DNA of 64,000 nt from Episyrphus balteatus (taxonomy: Eukaryota; Arthropoda; Insecta; Diptera; Syrphidae), in assembly GCF_945859705.1 (NCBI RefSeq), contig NC_079135.1, positions 106,294,288 to 106,358,287 on the forward strand. The letters run 5' to 3'. Every line of letters starts with the position of its first letter. Within the stretch, counting starts at the first letter, position 1. Below, one piece after another: positions 10,778-22,041 of the stretch. The notes under the pieces were generated by a model. That model saw only the letters and a list, made by a program, of their open reading frames with translations, was not told the origin of the DNA and made no database searches. The position numbers and the translations under genes are program-made.

Positions 10778-12874
10778 CAGCGTTACCGTTAAGCGACTTT
10801 AGTCGCTATTAGCGACCTTTTTGAAGCCTTAGCGACCAAGCGACGACTTCTTATTTAAAGCGACTTTTTCACTAATTTCATAATAGCGACTTTTTTTTTT
10901 CTTTCTAAAAATTGTATTTCTTTTTTAATTTTGAACATTTAGAGCTTCAAATTTGTGTTTCTTTTTTCGTTCTGAGTTTTTTATTTTTATTCAACCCTTT
11001 TGGACCCAGCGTTACTCTCATGTAACATATTTTTAAAAATTCGTAAAAAATATTCCATTAAATATTTTTTTTAGGTTTCGATGGCTTAATTGAAAGATAA
11101 TAATGCCTATTTATTTATTTAATATGTTAAATGGTTACATTAGAAATAAACTTAAATACTAACAATGGAATTATTAAACTACTGGATTATTACAAAAATT
11201 TAGTCAAATATCATACCTTTAATTTTTGTTAATCGAAAAAGGGACTGATATTCACATTTTTTTCTTTTTTTTGCAAACATTTTTTTATATATGGTCATAG
11301 TTTTGAAAAAAGATATAGAAAATGTTAATGCAATGAAAAAAAAATGTTAATTTTCAATGAAAAAATTTAGTGAGCACAGCATTTTGAAGGCAATTTAATC
11401 TTCTTTTTTTCTTTGGAGCAATGTTTATGTCTATCTCAACCCAAAAAAAATGTATAACTAAAAAAACAAAAAAACTCAAAAATTCGATTTTTTTGATATT
11501 TTTTTTATGATTGTTTCGACTACTGTGGTATGGAATTTTTTTCAATTTTCAATTTTTTCAATTTTTAAAAAACATTATTCCAATAGGAAATTTAATTCTC
11601 TATAAAAAATTTTATATGCAATATATCAAAATTTTGCTTGGTTTACGAGGTATATTGAAAAAACCAAAAAGGGGGCTTTTGCACCCCTATCTTCAGTTTC
11701 CACCCTCTCATTTAATAGCACTCCGCAATTTTATCTTCTTTTATAACTACGGTGACCATCCATCCCGGTTTACCCGGGACTGTCCCGTATTTCTACAGCT
11801 TGTCCCGGGTTTTTATTTAAGAAACCCGGGACGTATAAGTGTCCCGTATTTTGTAATTTGTCCCGTGATTGTCCCGTATTTGCACATGCTCTGATTTTTG
11901 TATTCAATATTTTAAAAACTTTGTACGGAAAACAAGAACAAGAAAACAGTGGTTGGAAATTAACATTTATCTAATTTTTCGGATAAAGCATTAAGCCTAG
12001 TGCGCTGCTGAAGCAAAACGAAAATTTTTCTAAGTCTCCTAAGTCAAAAAACTTTTGCTGCAAGAAAAATTGCTAGGACAAATAAATGGATAAGAATTTC
12101 GTTGCCTAAGCTCCTCCGTATTGTGAAACGAAAAGCAAAATTTTGTTAATGATTTCGTTGTGTTGGTTTTGTATGAAAATTTTCGTTTCGCCTCTAGACT
12201 AGGCTATAGTTTTTTTAAATGTTCGTCAATTATTTAGTTCTAGTTTCTGTTTGTCTGGTTGCTACACCAGCTCTCCCGATTTTGATTAAATATTGATTTT
12301 TTAGAAGTTATTAACAGACATTATTATAAAACCATTTTCTTGATTTCTGATTTCGTAAACGACTTAAATGATTTCAACGAAAACGCTCCCAAAAAATCAT
12401 TCTTGATATCAAAATAAGGAGAAAAATTATTTATTTAAAAAATATTGAATTTTTTTTGGAAAAATCAATATTTTCAAAACGATCCAATGAATTTTGTATG
12501 TGTCCCGGGTTTGGCTTCCAGAAATATGGTCACCGTATTTATAACCCATTCAACGATTCCTGCAATAAAAACCCGTGAACGTCTTAGTTCCTTTCTAAAC
12601 TACATAATCAATAGCCTATTAAGATCCTAAAATGAAGACTGTTTTTTTTTTAGTTTCTAATTTCGTTATTGTTAATGAAAACTTTGTTTCAAGACAACTT
12701 ATGTTTATTTTTCTATGTAAAAACATATGAAAACGATTTAGCGACTTTTTTTTTTTTAAATAGCGACTTTTTCGACAAAAAAGCGACTTTTTTTCAATTT
12801 TTCAGGTTAGCGACCTTTTTTTTCTAAAAGCGACTTTTTTAGCGACCTTTCAAAAATTTTCGACGGTAACGCTG
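10778..12874. mobile_element. Non-autonomous hAT element with AGCGAC subterminal repeats
   Basis: The terminal inverted repeat is CAGCGTTACCGT at both ends, and an exact 8-bp duplication GTTGGGAT flanks it (10770-10777 and 12875-12882). CAGNG-type ends with 8-bp duplications are diagnostic of the hAT superfamily. Both subterminal regions carry many copies of AGCGACTTTTT: plus orientation at about 10790-10895 and again at about 12738-12850. These could be transposase-binding sites. No transposase frame is visible. A second hAT is nested at 11748-12537. An internal stretch near 11580-11660 resembles the repeated modules of the palindromic element at 62658-63955. Confidence 0.93.
11748..12537. 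mobile_element. Nested non-autonomous hAT element with GTCCCG repeats
   Basis: Inverted ends are TACGGTGACCAT, and an exact 8-bp duplication TTTATAAC (11740-11747 and 12538-12545) fixes the boundaries. The left subterminal region contains at least six GTCCCG or CGGGAC words, such as TGTCCCGTATTT and its complement, and the right end has one more (about 12500-12510). Similar GTGACCAT plus GTCCCG hAT ends occur in many animal genomes, from general knowledge. It inserted after the outer hAT was in place. No transposase is present. Confidence 0.92.
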
Positions 12875-12882
12875 GTTGGGAT

Positions 12883-13305
12883 GCAAGGCAAGACTCAGTC
12901 TCAGTTACAGTTACTGATTGTCCAATTAGTTTATTTATTTTCTATTATTGAAAGAAGCGAAAATTAAATGACCAATCATTAATTTTTTGATAAGCAAAAT
13001 CTATTTTTAATTTAACAAAAAAGCTGCTGATGACAGAGCTCTAGTTTAGAGCTGTAGATTATTATTTGAAGGGGATCAAGATCAGTTTTAGTTTCAAGTT
13101 TAAATGGAGATTTATTGATTCATTGCGATGAATTTGATGAGTTTGTGATAAGATTCTATTCGATTGAAGAAACCGAACGTTATGGTTTCGAAAAATGAAA
13201 ATGATAACATTGTGTCTGTGTGTAGTAAAAAATAATTTTCAAAGAGATCAATCGAATTACTGATACTTTGAACAAAAAACTGACGAATTAAACAGCTGAA
13301 CTGAC
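12883..13305. other. Gene-free stretch between the hAT and the pogo-like element
   Basis: AT-rich sequence with no supported gene or repeat pair. A short minus-strand frame (13112-13321) runs into the transposon end and is taken as chance. Confidence 0.4.
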
Positions 13306-13307
13306 TA

Positions 13308-14858
13308 CAGTCGACGTCCAATATAACGAATACCCGATATACATAGCGAATTTCAAAATTAAAAATAAACTATTAGAGATACAAAAATCTTCTATAGCTT
13401 ATTTGAAAGATATAATAACCTAAAGCTTAATCCAAATAAAGGATTTCTAAAAATTCTGTCATTTAATAGGGTAAACAGGGGTAAAACGGAAAGATGAAAT
13501 TTGGGCTAAAATCTAAACGCAAAATCGTAGAGAATTGATTTTTTTTGCTATTGATAAATGAGATTAATTTAAGAATAGGTAACTGTATTCAAGACAAAAT
13601 TCTAAAAAATTTTGAAACTAAGCTATAACGTTTTGTTTGAACACTGTACACGTGTTGGGGCTATGACAAAATGATGATTTTGGGTAAAGGAATTTTTTTT
13701 TGACAATTCTTAAGATGCCAGGTGAAAGATGAGGGAAAAAAATTAAGCACCTGATACGGATTTTTTTCCAACACTCTGCGTTTCGAAATATGAATTTTTG
13801 AAAAACACCTTGTTTTTAAGGGGTATTTTTGGGTAATTTTTGATTTTTAGGTTTTTTTTTGGAACCTTCGAAAAATCTCAAACTTACAGGACATGTAGGT
13901 TTTGGCTTTATGCATACATGTGCAAAAACTTGGAATCGTAGTGAGTTTGAAATGAATATCGGAAGAAACAAGTTTTTAAAAAACACGTTTTTTGACCGTT
14001 TTTAACCGATTTTCATCGTTTTTTATTTTTATCTTTCTTTCTTTAATATATACAGGAATAAAGTATATGGAGTAATGATAGACCATGACTACGACTATAT
14101 GTGTGCGAAGTTTCAATCATTTTCGTATACACAATTTTGAGATAACGGTAAAATTTTAGAATTCAATAGGGTATAACTTTTGACCAAGATCTGATAGAAA
14201 TTTTATTAAACTTTTATGAGCATCCTGATACAATTACCTTTCATTTGGTATATCACAAATAACGGTAGACAATCTACAAGCTACACAATGTTAAATCAAG
14301 AAACTTGCGAAAAACCTCAGAACACCAGTGGAGATCTGTTGCCCCCCGAACAGCCACCAGTGTGGCTAACTAACTTCTAACTGCTCTTGTAGGCATCTTT
14401 GAAATGAGATTGATACGTTATATGAAAGGTGAAATAATAAGCTTTCACATGGTATATATTTTTGTATAGGTGGTCAAACAAAAAAATTGATTTCATAGCC
14501 TGAGAACATAAAAATAATTGTTTTTTTTTGCTTTTTTTAATGAAATTTTATCTAGTTCAAAAAATTTTAGCTCTTTTTGTAGATGTCTCATAAAAAAAAT
14601 GTATAATGAGAAAATAAAAAAGGTATTTTTTTTTAGCTTTTTCTTGTAAATTATGATTGTTTGAAAAAAGTAAACCCTTCAATTGACTCATTTTAAACAA
14701 AAGCACACAATCTGTTTTCTAACTACGTTATCACGTAAAATCATCGTCCGTAAACCGGCTTTACAGACAACCTCTTTTTTAAATGAAAAATCGAACGCGC
14801 TCGATATAGTGAATGAAATCGAACATTATTCATCATTCGTTATACTGGACGTCCACTG
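13308..14858. mobile_element. TA-flanked pogo/Tigger-like non-autonomous element
   Basis: The left end starts CAGTCGACGTCCAATATAAC and the right end is its near-complement, ending GGACGTCCACTG. A TA dinucleotide flanks both sides (13306-13307 and 14859-14860). CAGT tips, a TA duplication and ATAACGAA subterminal words suit pogo/Tigger-type members of the Tc1/mariner group. No DDE transposase frame was found in 1.55 kb. Its left half is present inverted at 8255-8935, and its right half has a diverged relative at about 42290-42700, so the family is repetitive locally. Confidence 0.85.
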
Positions 14859-14860
14859 TA

Positions 14861-15825
14861 TATGAACAAATAAATACAAAATACATATGTATATCCTAGG
14901 CACAAAGTATAAAATTGCAAAAAATTACCACATGAACCATATGCATACAAAAACTACTTAAACCACAATGAAAAGAACATGGATTTAACATGTTAATCGT
15001 TGTTATCTAAAGATGAAATTTCAAGAAAATTCAGCAACTGGTTGAAAAAAAAAATACGAAAAAAAAATTAAAATTAAAAAACTTCCAAAAATATGTTGTT
15101 TTTTTTTTAGTTTTGCTAAGTTTTAATAAGAGGGCTATTCAACCTTTTTTGTATCAAAAAAAATGTTCATTTAAATCGGCTAAAACGTTTGCCGTTAATT
15201 AAAGTTAACAAAATATTTTTTCTTATTTCTAAAGTAGAATCTTATAAGCGACAGTAAACACAAAAATTTTAATCAATATCATTTTAGTACAATTTAGTGG
15301 TCTTTTAAAATAAAAATGCAAAAAATAAGAACAAATATTAAAACTTTGTATTAGTTCAAACAAATACAAATTAGACGAAAATTTGGTAACAGTTATATCT
15401 TTTTATATATTTTAAGGAGTCGAACCTAAGACAAAATGTTTAAAAAAAAATTAACTTTATTTCTGGCTAAGATGTCTATACTCTCTGACTAACAGAATTT
15501 GAATTCAAATGATGTACATAGTGAATAGATTATAGATGGGGGATGGGAAATGGCGTACAAATTAAAAATTATTTTGATCGTTGGTTTTTCTGATTTCGGA
15601 GGCCAAAAGTTGCAAAAAAAAAAATGTCCAGCTGAAAATGAGATGACTAGATTAAGATTAGGGAAAAAAATCGATTAGGTTGAAGCAGATAGCGTGAAGG
15701 GGCTCATAAATTGTTATATCGATTTGTGGAAAAAAATTCCCTCTTATCGAAAAAAATTTTACGTGCGAAAATTGTAAGTATGTAACTAAAATAAACAAAA
15801 ATTTAATTTGGATCGTTTTTTACAA
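14861..15825. other. Gene-free AT-rich stretch
   Basis: Nothing beyond low-complexity AT-rich sequence was recognised. Confidence 0.4.
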
Positions 15826-15985
15826 ACACTAGCAAAATCAAAGGATCAACAAAAATTTTTTGTGATTTCTTTACTGCTTTTCGATAGACTGTTTCTTGTT
15901 ATGTTACCTAATGAGATACAGCCTATCGAAAATCACTAAAAAAATCACGAATTTTTGTTGTTCCTTTAATTTTTTGGGCTAGTGT
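15826..15985. mobile_element. Short hairpin MITE, about 160 bp
   Basis: The ends are ACACTAGC and GCTAGTGT, and the imperfect match continues inward for roughly 60 bp per arm (words CAACAAAAATT, TCGATAG and their complements), so the whole unit folds into one hairpin. No clear target duplication could be chosen, so the superfamily is unknown. Confidence 0.7.
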
Positions 15986-16013
15986 ATGATATAAGTTCAA
16001 AAAGAAGTACCTA

Positions 16014-16899
16014 GAGTCGGTTGGGGTAAGTGCGCGCACTTTTCACTTTAAGGCAAAATTGTGAAGATTCTGTAAGAGATATCAGCATAAAGTTTTTTAC
16101 ATTTGATAAACCTATATTTTGGGAACAAGAAAACACAAAAAAAAAGTTTTTTAGTTTAAATATTTCATATGATTCAAAACAAAAACCATATGAAGTCAAA
16201 GTGCGCACTCTTGCCCCTAAGTCAGGATAAGATCGCGCAAACTCTTGGGTAAGAGCGCGCACATAATCTTAATAGGAATCTTGACAGTTTACGTCTACTA
16301 ACTTTCTGAAAACTTAATGTAATACTAAGTTAAACAAAACGTTCTTTCAAAAGTTCCAAGTTTTCACTAAAATTAATGAAAATAATAAAGAAAAAACAAA
16401 TTAAGTTCAAATACAAAAACTTAAACTTTATTTATAAAATAAAACAAACAAAAAATGTTTCTAATTAAATCACAGCCTTTCTTTTTTGGAATTCATGAAC
16501 AACAGCCTTCCTTTCTCAAGATTCAAGTTTTAAAATACTCTGTACTGTAAATCAGATTAAAAAAAGAAAAGTTTAATATGGGGAGAAGTGCGCACTCTTA
16601 CCCGCAAAAGGACTGCGCGATTTTACCCACAAAGGTACTTTTTTTTTATTTATCAAATTTATAATAAAATAAAACAAAGTTTAAGAAATTTTTGACTAAA
16701 ATCAAATATAAATATGCACTATTCAAAAATATATGCTACTCTCGGTATCTAATGCTGCCACGCGACGCCACGCACTTTTCTAGCACAACCTTTTTTTTGT
16801 TTTTAGCTGGGTTTTTACCGACTTCCAAAAAGGAGGAGGTATTCAATTCGTCTGTATTTTTTTACCGACTTCCAAAAAGGAGGAGGTATTCAATTCGTC

Positions 16900-16937
<38 letters not shown>

Positions 16938-17290
16938 GTTACCGCATAACTTTGGACTGAGTGAACCAATTTTGATAATTCTTTTTGTATTGGAAAGCTG
17001 GTGGCTGCAGTGTGGTCCCATTTCAATTTCGTTCACTTTTAGCCATAGGAACTATTTTAAAAACCATAAAAGTCCATGGAAGTCGGTTTTGTTTTTTTGC
17101 TAAAAATGATTATTTCAACCCTCTTTTAAAATAAAATGGAACTGGAAACACACTCGCGAAGATCGTCACTTATTGACGCCTTACTAAGCGCTGATTTCCT
17201 CATTTTTCGTTTTAATTTTTTTTTGGACACAACTCGAGAAATAAGCAGTGCGCGCTCTTACCCACTGCGCAATCTTACCCCAAATGACTC
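16014..17290. mobile_element. TA-flanked MITE with repeated GGTAAG-GCGCGCAC phrase
   Basis: The ends are GAGTCGGTTGGGGTAAG and the near-complement finishing TTACCCCAAATGACTC, flanked by TA (16012-16013 and 17291-17292). The terminal word recurs inside in both orientations: GGGGTAAGTGCGCGCAC (16023), GTGCGCACTCTTGCCCC (16200), GGGTAAGAGCGCGCAC (16247), GTGCGCACTCTTACCC (16589), and two related words at 17249-17280. No transposase is present. A repeat of the ACCGACTTCC type is nested in it at 16817-17087. Confidence 0.85.
16817..17087 (+). mobile_element. ACCGACTTCC-type insect repeat, copy 1 (nested)
   Basis: It starts ACCGACTTCCAAAAAGGAGG and ends TGGAAGTCGGT, a short inverted repeat. The first 47 bp are duplicated in tandem (starts at 16817 and 16864), followed by a long T run and the words 'tgtttgttaccgcataactt' and 'gtgtggtcccatttcaattt'. 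From general knowledge, near-identical sequence is common in several insect orders, especially Lepidoptera. The class is unsettled; the short inverted ends fit a MITE. Confidence 0.75.
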
Positions 17291-17584
17291 TATTGCTAAA
17301 AAGTCTGAAGAAAATTAATGAAAAATTTTTAAGTTTTTTTTGTTGCAATTTTTACTTTAAGATGGTGTAGAAAATTTTAGATTCTATTGAAGAGAAATAT
17401 TCTTAAAAATAGAAATACAAATAAAACACATTTTTAGTTTCATTTTTTAGTAAATGCTAGTAATAAGGTGTTTTTTATAATTTTTAATATTATTTATTTT
17501 CGCTATGTTTTTTCGCTATGTTAGGTCCTTAAAATAAAAAAAAAACTTTGGTATACCTATTTCCAATAATCATTTTTATAAACA

Positions 17585-17732
17585 AAAAAAAAAAAACAAA
17601 ACAAAACCGACTTCTATGGATCGAAATTGTGTTTTATGTTTTTTCTCATAGTTTCCAGCTTTCCAATACAAAAAGAATTATTAAAATGGGTTTACTCAGT
17701 CCGAAGTTATGAAGTAACAAACATTTTGAAAA
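17585..17732 (-). mobile_element. ACCGACTTCC-type repeat, copy 2 (partial, inverted)
   Basis: Read on the minus strand, this has the middle and end of copies 1 and 3: 'tgtttgttacttcataactt', 'aataattctttttgtattgg' and a terminal GAAGTCGGTTTTG. The GGAGGAGG head is missing. Confidence 0.65.
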
Positions 17733-17902
17733 AATATCCCAAAAATTATTAATTTTTTCTTTCATTTTGGATATTGTTTTTTACTTGCGATATAGGTACT
17801 ATATATCAAGTTATGCATTCGTACAAAAAAAAAAGTTGAGATAACATTTTTCCATGACATTACGATTATAGACAATGCCAAAAAAGTGGGTCCCGGAAGT
17901 CC

Positions 17903-18264
17903 GTCTGTCTGTCTGTCTGTCTGTCAGTCTGTCTGTCTGTCAGTCTGTCTGTCAGTCAGTCTGTCTGTCAGTCTGTCTGTCAGTCTGTCAGTCTGTCAGT
18001 CTGTCAGTCTGTCAGTCTGTCAGTCTGTCAGTCTGTCAGTCTGTCAGTCTGTCAGTCTGTCAGTCTGTCAGTCTGTCAGTCTGTCAGTCTGTCAGTCTGT
18101 CAGTCTGTCAGTCTGTCAGTCTGTCAGTCTGTCAGTCTGTCAGTCTGTCAGTCTGTCAGTCTGTCAGTCTGTCAGTCTGTCAGTCTGTCAGTCTGTCAGT
18201 CTGTCTGTCAGTCTGTCTGTCAGTCTGTCTGTCAGTCTGTCTGTCAGTCTGTCTGTCTGTCTGT
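17903..18264. repeat. GTCT / CAGTCTGT minisatellite, about 360 bp
   Basis: Outer parts are GTCT tetramers with occasional CAGT units. The middle (about 17983-18200) is a very regular CAGTCTGT octamer array of more than 20 units. All frames stay open through it because the repeat contains no stop, which explains the Ser-Val-Cys-Leu-Gln frames on plus and the Thr-Asp-Arg-Leu frame on minus; none is a gene. It is the head of the dispersed repeat that follows. Confidence 0.95.
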
Positions 18265-18750
18265 ATAAGGAGCTACAGCCTAAACGGATGGACCGATTAA
18301 TGCCAAACTTGGTATGTAGCGTAGATTTTGAAAAAAATAATTTTTGGATTTTTAAAAAAATTTTGAAAATTTTTTTTGAAAAATCAAATTTTCGAAAACG
18401 GGACATTGAATTTTTTTGAAATTTTGTTTTTAGATGTTGATTAGTGATTTCTAAAGAATGGCATACCAATTTTATTTTAAAACTTTTTTTCCAAAAAATT
18501 ATTTATAAAAAATTAGTTTTTTAAAAAACGGCTCTAACGATTTTTAAAATTTTTTTTCTAAAAATGCATCTTAATATATCAATCAAAACTGCATACTTGT
18601 TTTGGAGGGCAACTTAATTTCAGATTTTATTTTATTTTTTTTTTAAACGAATTTTATTTTTTTTTTTCCAAATTTCTATATAAAAAGTCTTAAAAATTTA
18701 AGCAACTTTAACTCTAAGAGCAAGTTCGTGCGACCCAGTCGTGCATTTTA
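18265..18750 (+). repeat. Body of the GTCT-headed dispersed insect repeat
   Basis: Directly after the minisatellite comes 'aaggagctacagcctaaacg', 'gatggaccgattaatgcc' and 'aaacttggtatgtagcg', then alternating A/T runs, and finally 'tgcgacccagtcgtgca' at about 18728-18746. A second copy of the 3' two thirds is at about 59403-59697, with the same end apart from two compensating changes. The class is unclear; I see no inverted ends or poly(A). Confidence 0.7.
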
Positions 18751-19131
18751 TTTACAATCTTAAAATAATAGTTTCAATCAAATATAATTTTCAAAACTCA
18801 TACATTTTTTCATATCTGTATTCATATAAAGCATAAAGGTGTACTAACCAAAACAATAAAATATTTCATTTAATAGCAAGTTGTTTACTTCATTCAGAAA
18901 GTCCACTTTTTGTCAGCAGAGAAATCCAGTTTCATTCAAGAAAAAAACTGGTTGTATTATTCCTTATTTTACAACTCAAAACAGGTATATTAGGAGACAG
19001 TCAAATTCAATTTTTTTGCTAAAACTGGCACAAAAGAGACAAGAGACTTCTTTATTGCTAGCCGCTGAATCATAAATAAATAAAAAAAATATAAATAACC
19101 GAAAGAACCTTGCAATAAAAGTCCTCAAATT
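18751..19131. other. Gene-free AT-rich stretch
   Basis: No supported gene. A 64-codon plus-strand frame at 18881-19075 has no recognisable features. Confidence 0.35.
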
Positions 19132-19135
19132 TTAA

Positions 19136-19539
19136 CCCTTTCGGTCCAAAATAAACATAAAGAAATCTTTTTACATTCGACGACAATAATCTTTTGAATG
19201 ACGAAAATGGCGTATCCCGCTCGAACAAGGATATCCTCTACCATTCCATTATTATTATTAGTTTTTATGACATTCTCTCGCACCATTCAAATATGGTCGC
19301 TATATTATACCTACCTGCCTTTGGAAGACTTTTGAAAATTTTTATTCAGACAGGACATGCAAGACTCCGACAAAGACACAATCCTGATTGGTTTACAGCT
19401 TCATTTTTATTGGATGGCATTTAGGTGATGTGATCTTATTTTTTTCTTCTAAATTTTTGTCCTTTTTTGTTTGATTTTATTATGTGTATTTTTTTTTTCT
19501 TTTTTTCATTTTGTGAATTAGAGAGACGACACGAAAGGG
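19136..19539. mobile_element. piggyBac-type MITE, TTAA-flanked
   Basis: Ends are CCCTTTCGGTCC on the left and the complement of CCCTTTCGTGTC on the right, bounded by TTAA at 19132-19135 and 19540-19543. TTAA targets with CCCTTT tips are the hallmark of piggyBac elements. A further GAAAGGGTTAA near 19645-19655 could be an alternative right end or a second copy's edge. No transposase frame is present in 404 bp. Confidence 0.75.
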
Positions 19540-19543
19540 TTAA

Positions 19544-20422
19544 ATAAAAGGATATTATAAAAGATGACGCGCTGTGTCATAAATGTGCGGTAGTAGTAAA
19601 AATATAAAAATCTGAAATGATGCTTTCTGTGAAGCCAAAAATGAAAGGGTTAAGGATTTATACATTAACACCCCAATGATAAATTGTGATATCTTTCTTT
19701 AAGAAGACCTACCTAACCTCGATTTTGGTCCTCGATTTCGGTACCAAGACAACATATCTACATCGAAAGGATTCTTTTGTTGTTCGTTGTTCATCTTGAT
19801 GGTTGTTTTTCTTTGAGTAATTATATCCTAATGAGTCCTGGGACAATAAAATTTGAGACAAAAGAAACGTTGCGCGTTTCAAATTACAGGCGTGTCGCGA
19901 GTTCGGTTTTTTTTTCTGTGGAATCAGAGAACGGGTTAAAAATATTTACGGAGATTCCTATATGACGGTGTCTATAGATTTAACCCTTTAATTTTATTTT
20001 AACCCTTCTACGAGAAAAATTTAAATTTCAGGATTGTGTACCTACCTGTGCAAGTGTGGATATAGTTTCTTAAATGATTTTGTAAATTTTGTCAATGACA
20101 TGAGATATGAAACCATTTTAATAGTAGAAGAAAGGACACTGTAATGACCTAGGATACCAGTGCTTTGTTTTATGATTTTATTTAAAAGAACCGTTACAAT
20201 TGAACTAAGTACGTAGAATTTGTTAGCAATTCAATTTACCCTTTTTTATGATGTTTAATTCAAAAATAGATACTTTTTTATAGTTTCCTTTCTTGCTTCA
20301 GTCCATTTAATCAAAAAAATAATGTGGCTGAAGAATTTGAAAACTGATCGACACGACGCGACGGAATCAATATTTTTGTTTTCTGAATTTCGTGTGAATA
20401 TTTTGATGTTAATAAAATGTAA
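19544..20422. other. Gene-free stretch
   Basis: AT-rich, with isolated TTAACCC words near 19978 and 20000 but no paired ends. No gene is supported. Confidence 0.35.
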
Positions 20423-20860
20423 TAGTAGAAAAAAGGTGCAAACGGTGAGACACTTTTTTTTTAAACTATCTTAACCAAACTTTGAAGTCATTCTAAGACA
20501 CATTTTATCTTAATGTTCCAGGAAAAGTTATAATAAGAGAATCATATTAAACAAAAATGTAGAAAAAGTAGTAAAAGTAGTAAAAATGTTTGCAAGGAGT
20601 GCGAACTCTGAGACAGGCTAAGGCGAACAGTGAGACGGACGAATAAAATAGAAACAAGTTAAGGAAAACGTCAAATAAGTAAGTAACTGGTATATTATTA
20701 ATGAAATTTTGTTACTTTAACCCATTTCTTCAAAAAAGTTACAATAAACTGAAAAATAAACCAAATAAAAAAGCTTCACAAAATCATATTAAAATTATTT
20801 TCAATTCATAGATTTTCTTTAATCTATGTCTCACTGTTTCTTTAAGTGAAGTCTACTGTA
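20423..20860. mobile_element. Probable MITE with GTGAGAC phrase
   Basis: The left end has AGTAGA then AAACGGTGAGACA, and the right end is the complement of AGTAGA, about 18 bases, then AAACAGTGAGACA. Internal copies of the phrase occur at about 20598-20640 (GCGAACTCTGAGAC, GGCGAACAGTGAGACGG). The spacing in the two ends differs slightly and no duplication is certain, so the boundaries are approximate. Confidence 0.55.
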
Positions 20861-21058
20861 CTTAAGGTCCCGTTTTTTGGCTTACACTTTGTGGCGAAAT
20901 AAAATTAAAATTAATCTGATTAATCGTAGCTAATAAAATGCTTATTTGCTACGCAAACTTAAAATTTGTAGCTCGCTATTGAATTTTCCGCCAAAATTAG
21001 ACTGTTGTTAGCGGACGGAAAATTATTATTTTTTTGATGTCAAAAATTTTAGCTAATA

Positions 21059-22039
21059 GGGGAGAGTGGGGCTAAATGTAACAGGGGTAAGAATTAACAG
21101 CTAAAAAAAGCGATGTTCCTTTCAATATTAAGAAACGCGTAAAGGAGAAAAATGCTCAATTTTTGCATATCTACCGGCACATTTTCTTCAGATGAAGATT
21201 AGACGACAGGGTGAGAAGTTACACTAGTGGTGCCCAAAAAATGCATGTTTGTAACTTTTTTTTTAAATTTTATTTTTGGTCTACCTCTTTACCCGAAAAA
21301 GATAGAGTGCTAAGTATTTTTTTGTTATATGCAACTGTGTTTTGGCTCAAATTGCGTGTGTATGTTATGTCTATATCAGTTTCGCTTTTTTTTTTAAATT
21401 GATTTTATGTGCCAAATTTCATGCTGGGGCTAGTTGTAACATTTTTCCGGGGCAAGTTGTACCATGTAAAAACCTACCTATACTGAAAAATTGTTTACCT
21501 AATATAATAAACAACCCTGAATATGAATGCTTGTAATTGAATTTGTATTTATTTTGAAATTGGAAACACATTTTTGAACCACCACTTGAATTCATAAAGC
21601 TTATAAAACAATTTATGAATTCGAATAACTTTTATTTAAGACTACTGTCAAATTTTCTCTGGAAATCTTGGATTTGCTCCACTTTTTACAAATTTGCACC
21701 AAAATTTCATGACTGAGGTTTGTTTTTATTGTTATTAATTAAAAATAAATAAATATAAACAAATAAAGGTATTTTTCTCTTATTTTTAGTTCTTGGTACA
21801 ACCTACCCCGGTATGTGTTACACTTTGCCCCGTATGTGGGGTAAGTTGAAACAACACGATTTTTTTTTTGGAAGCTTTATTTTTCAACATTACCGTTATG
21901 TTTTGCTAAATTTTTATGATGGATCTTGGAGCTAAAACATGGGTCTTTAATTTAAAAAAGGTCTGGTTGACCCACTTTCAAATTTGTAGGAGAACCATCG
22001 ATTTTAGAAAAAAGTGTTACATTTGGCCCCACTCTCCCC
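21059..22039. mobile_element. TA-flanked MITE with GGGGCAAGTTGTAAC phrase
   Basis: The ends are GGGGAGAGTGGGGC and its complement, continuing as (Y)AAATGTAACA, with TA on both sides (21057-21058 and 22040-22041). Degenerate copies of the same phrase occur inside: GGGGCTAGTTGTAAC (21426), GGGGCAAGTTGTACC (21450), complements at about 21797 and 21818, and GGGGTAAGTTGAAAC (21839). No transposase is present. Confidence 0.88.
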
Positions 22040-22041
22040 TA

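Noticed and set aside
17875..18469. Long Ser/Cys/Val/Leu/Gln and Thr/Asp/Arg frames over the GTCT array
   Set aside because: They are translations of a stop-free short repeat in every frame; no coding signal.
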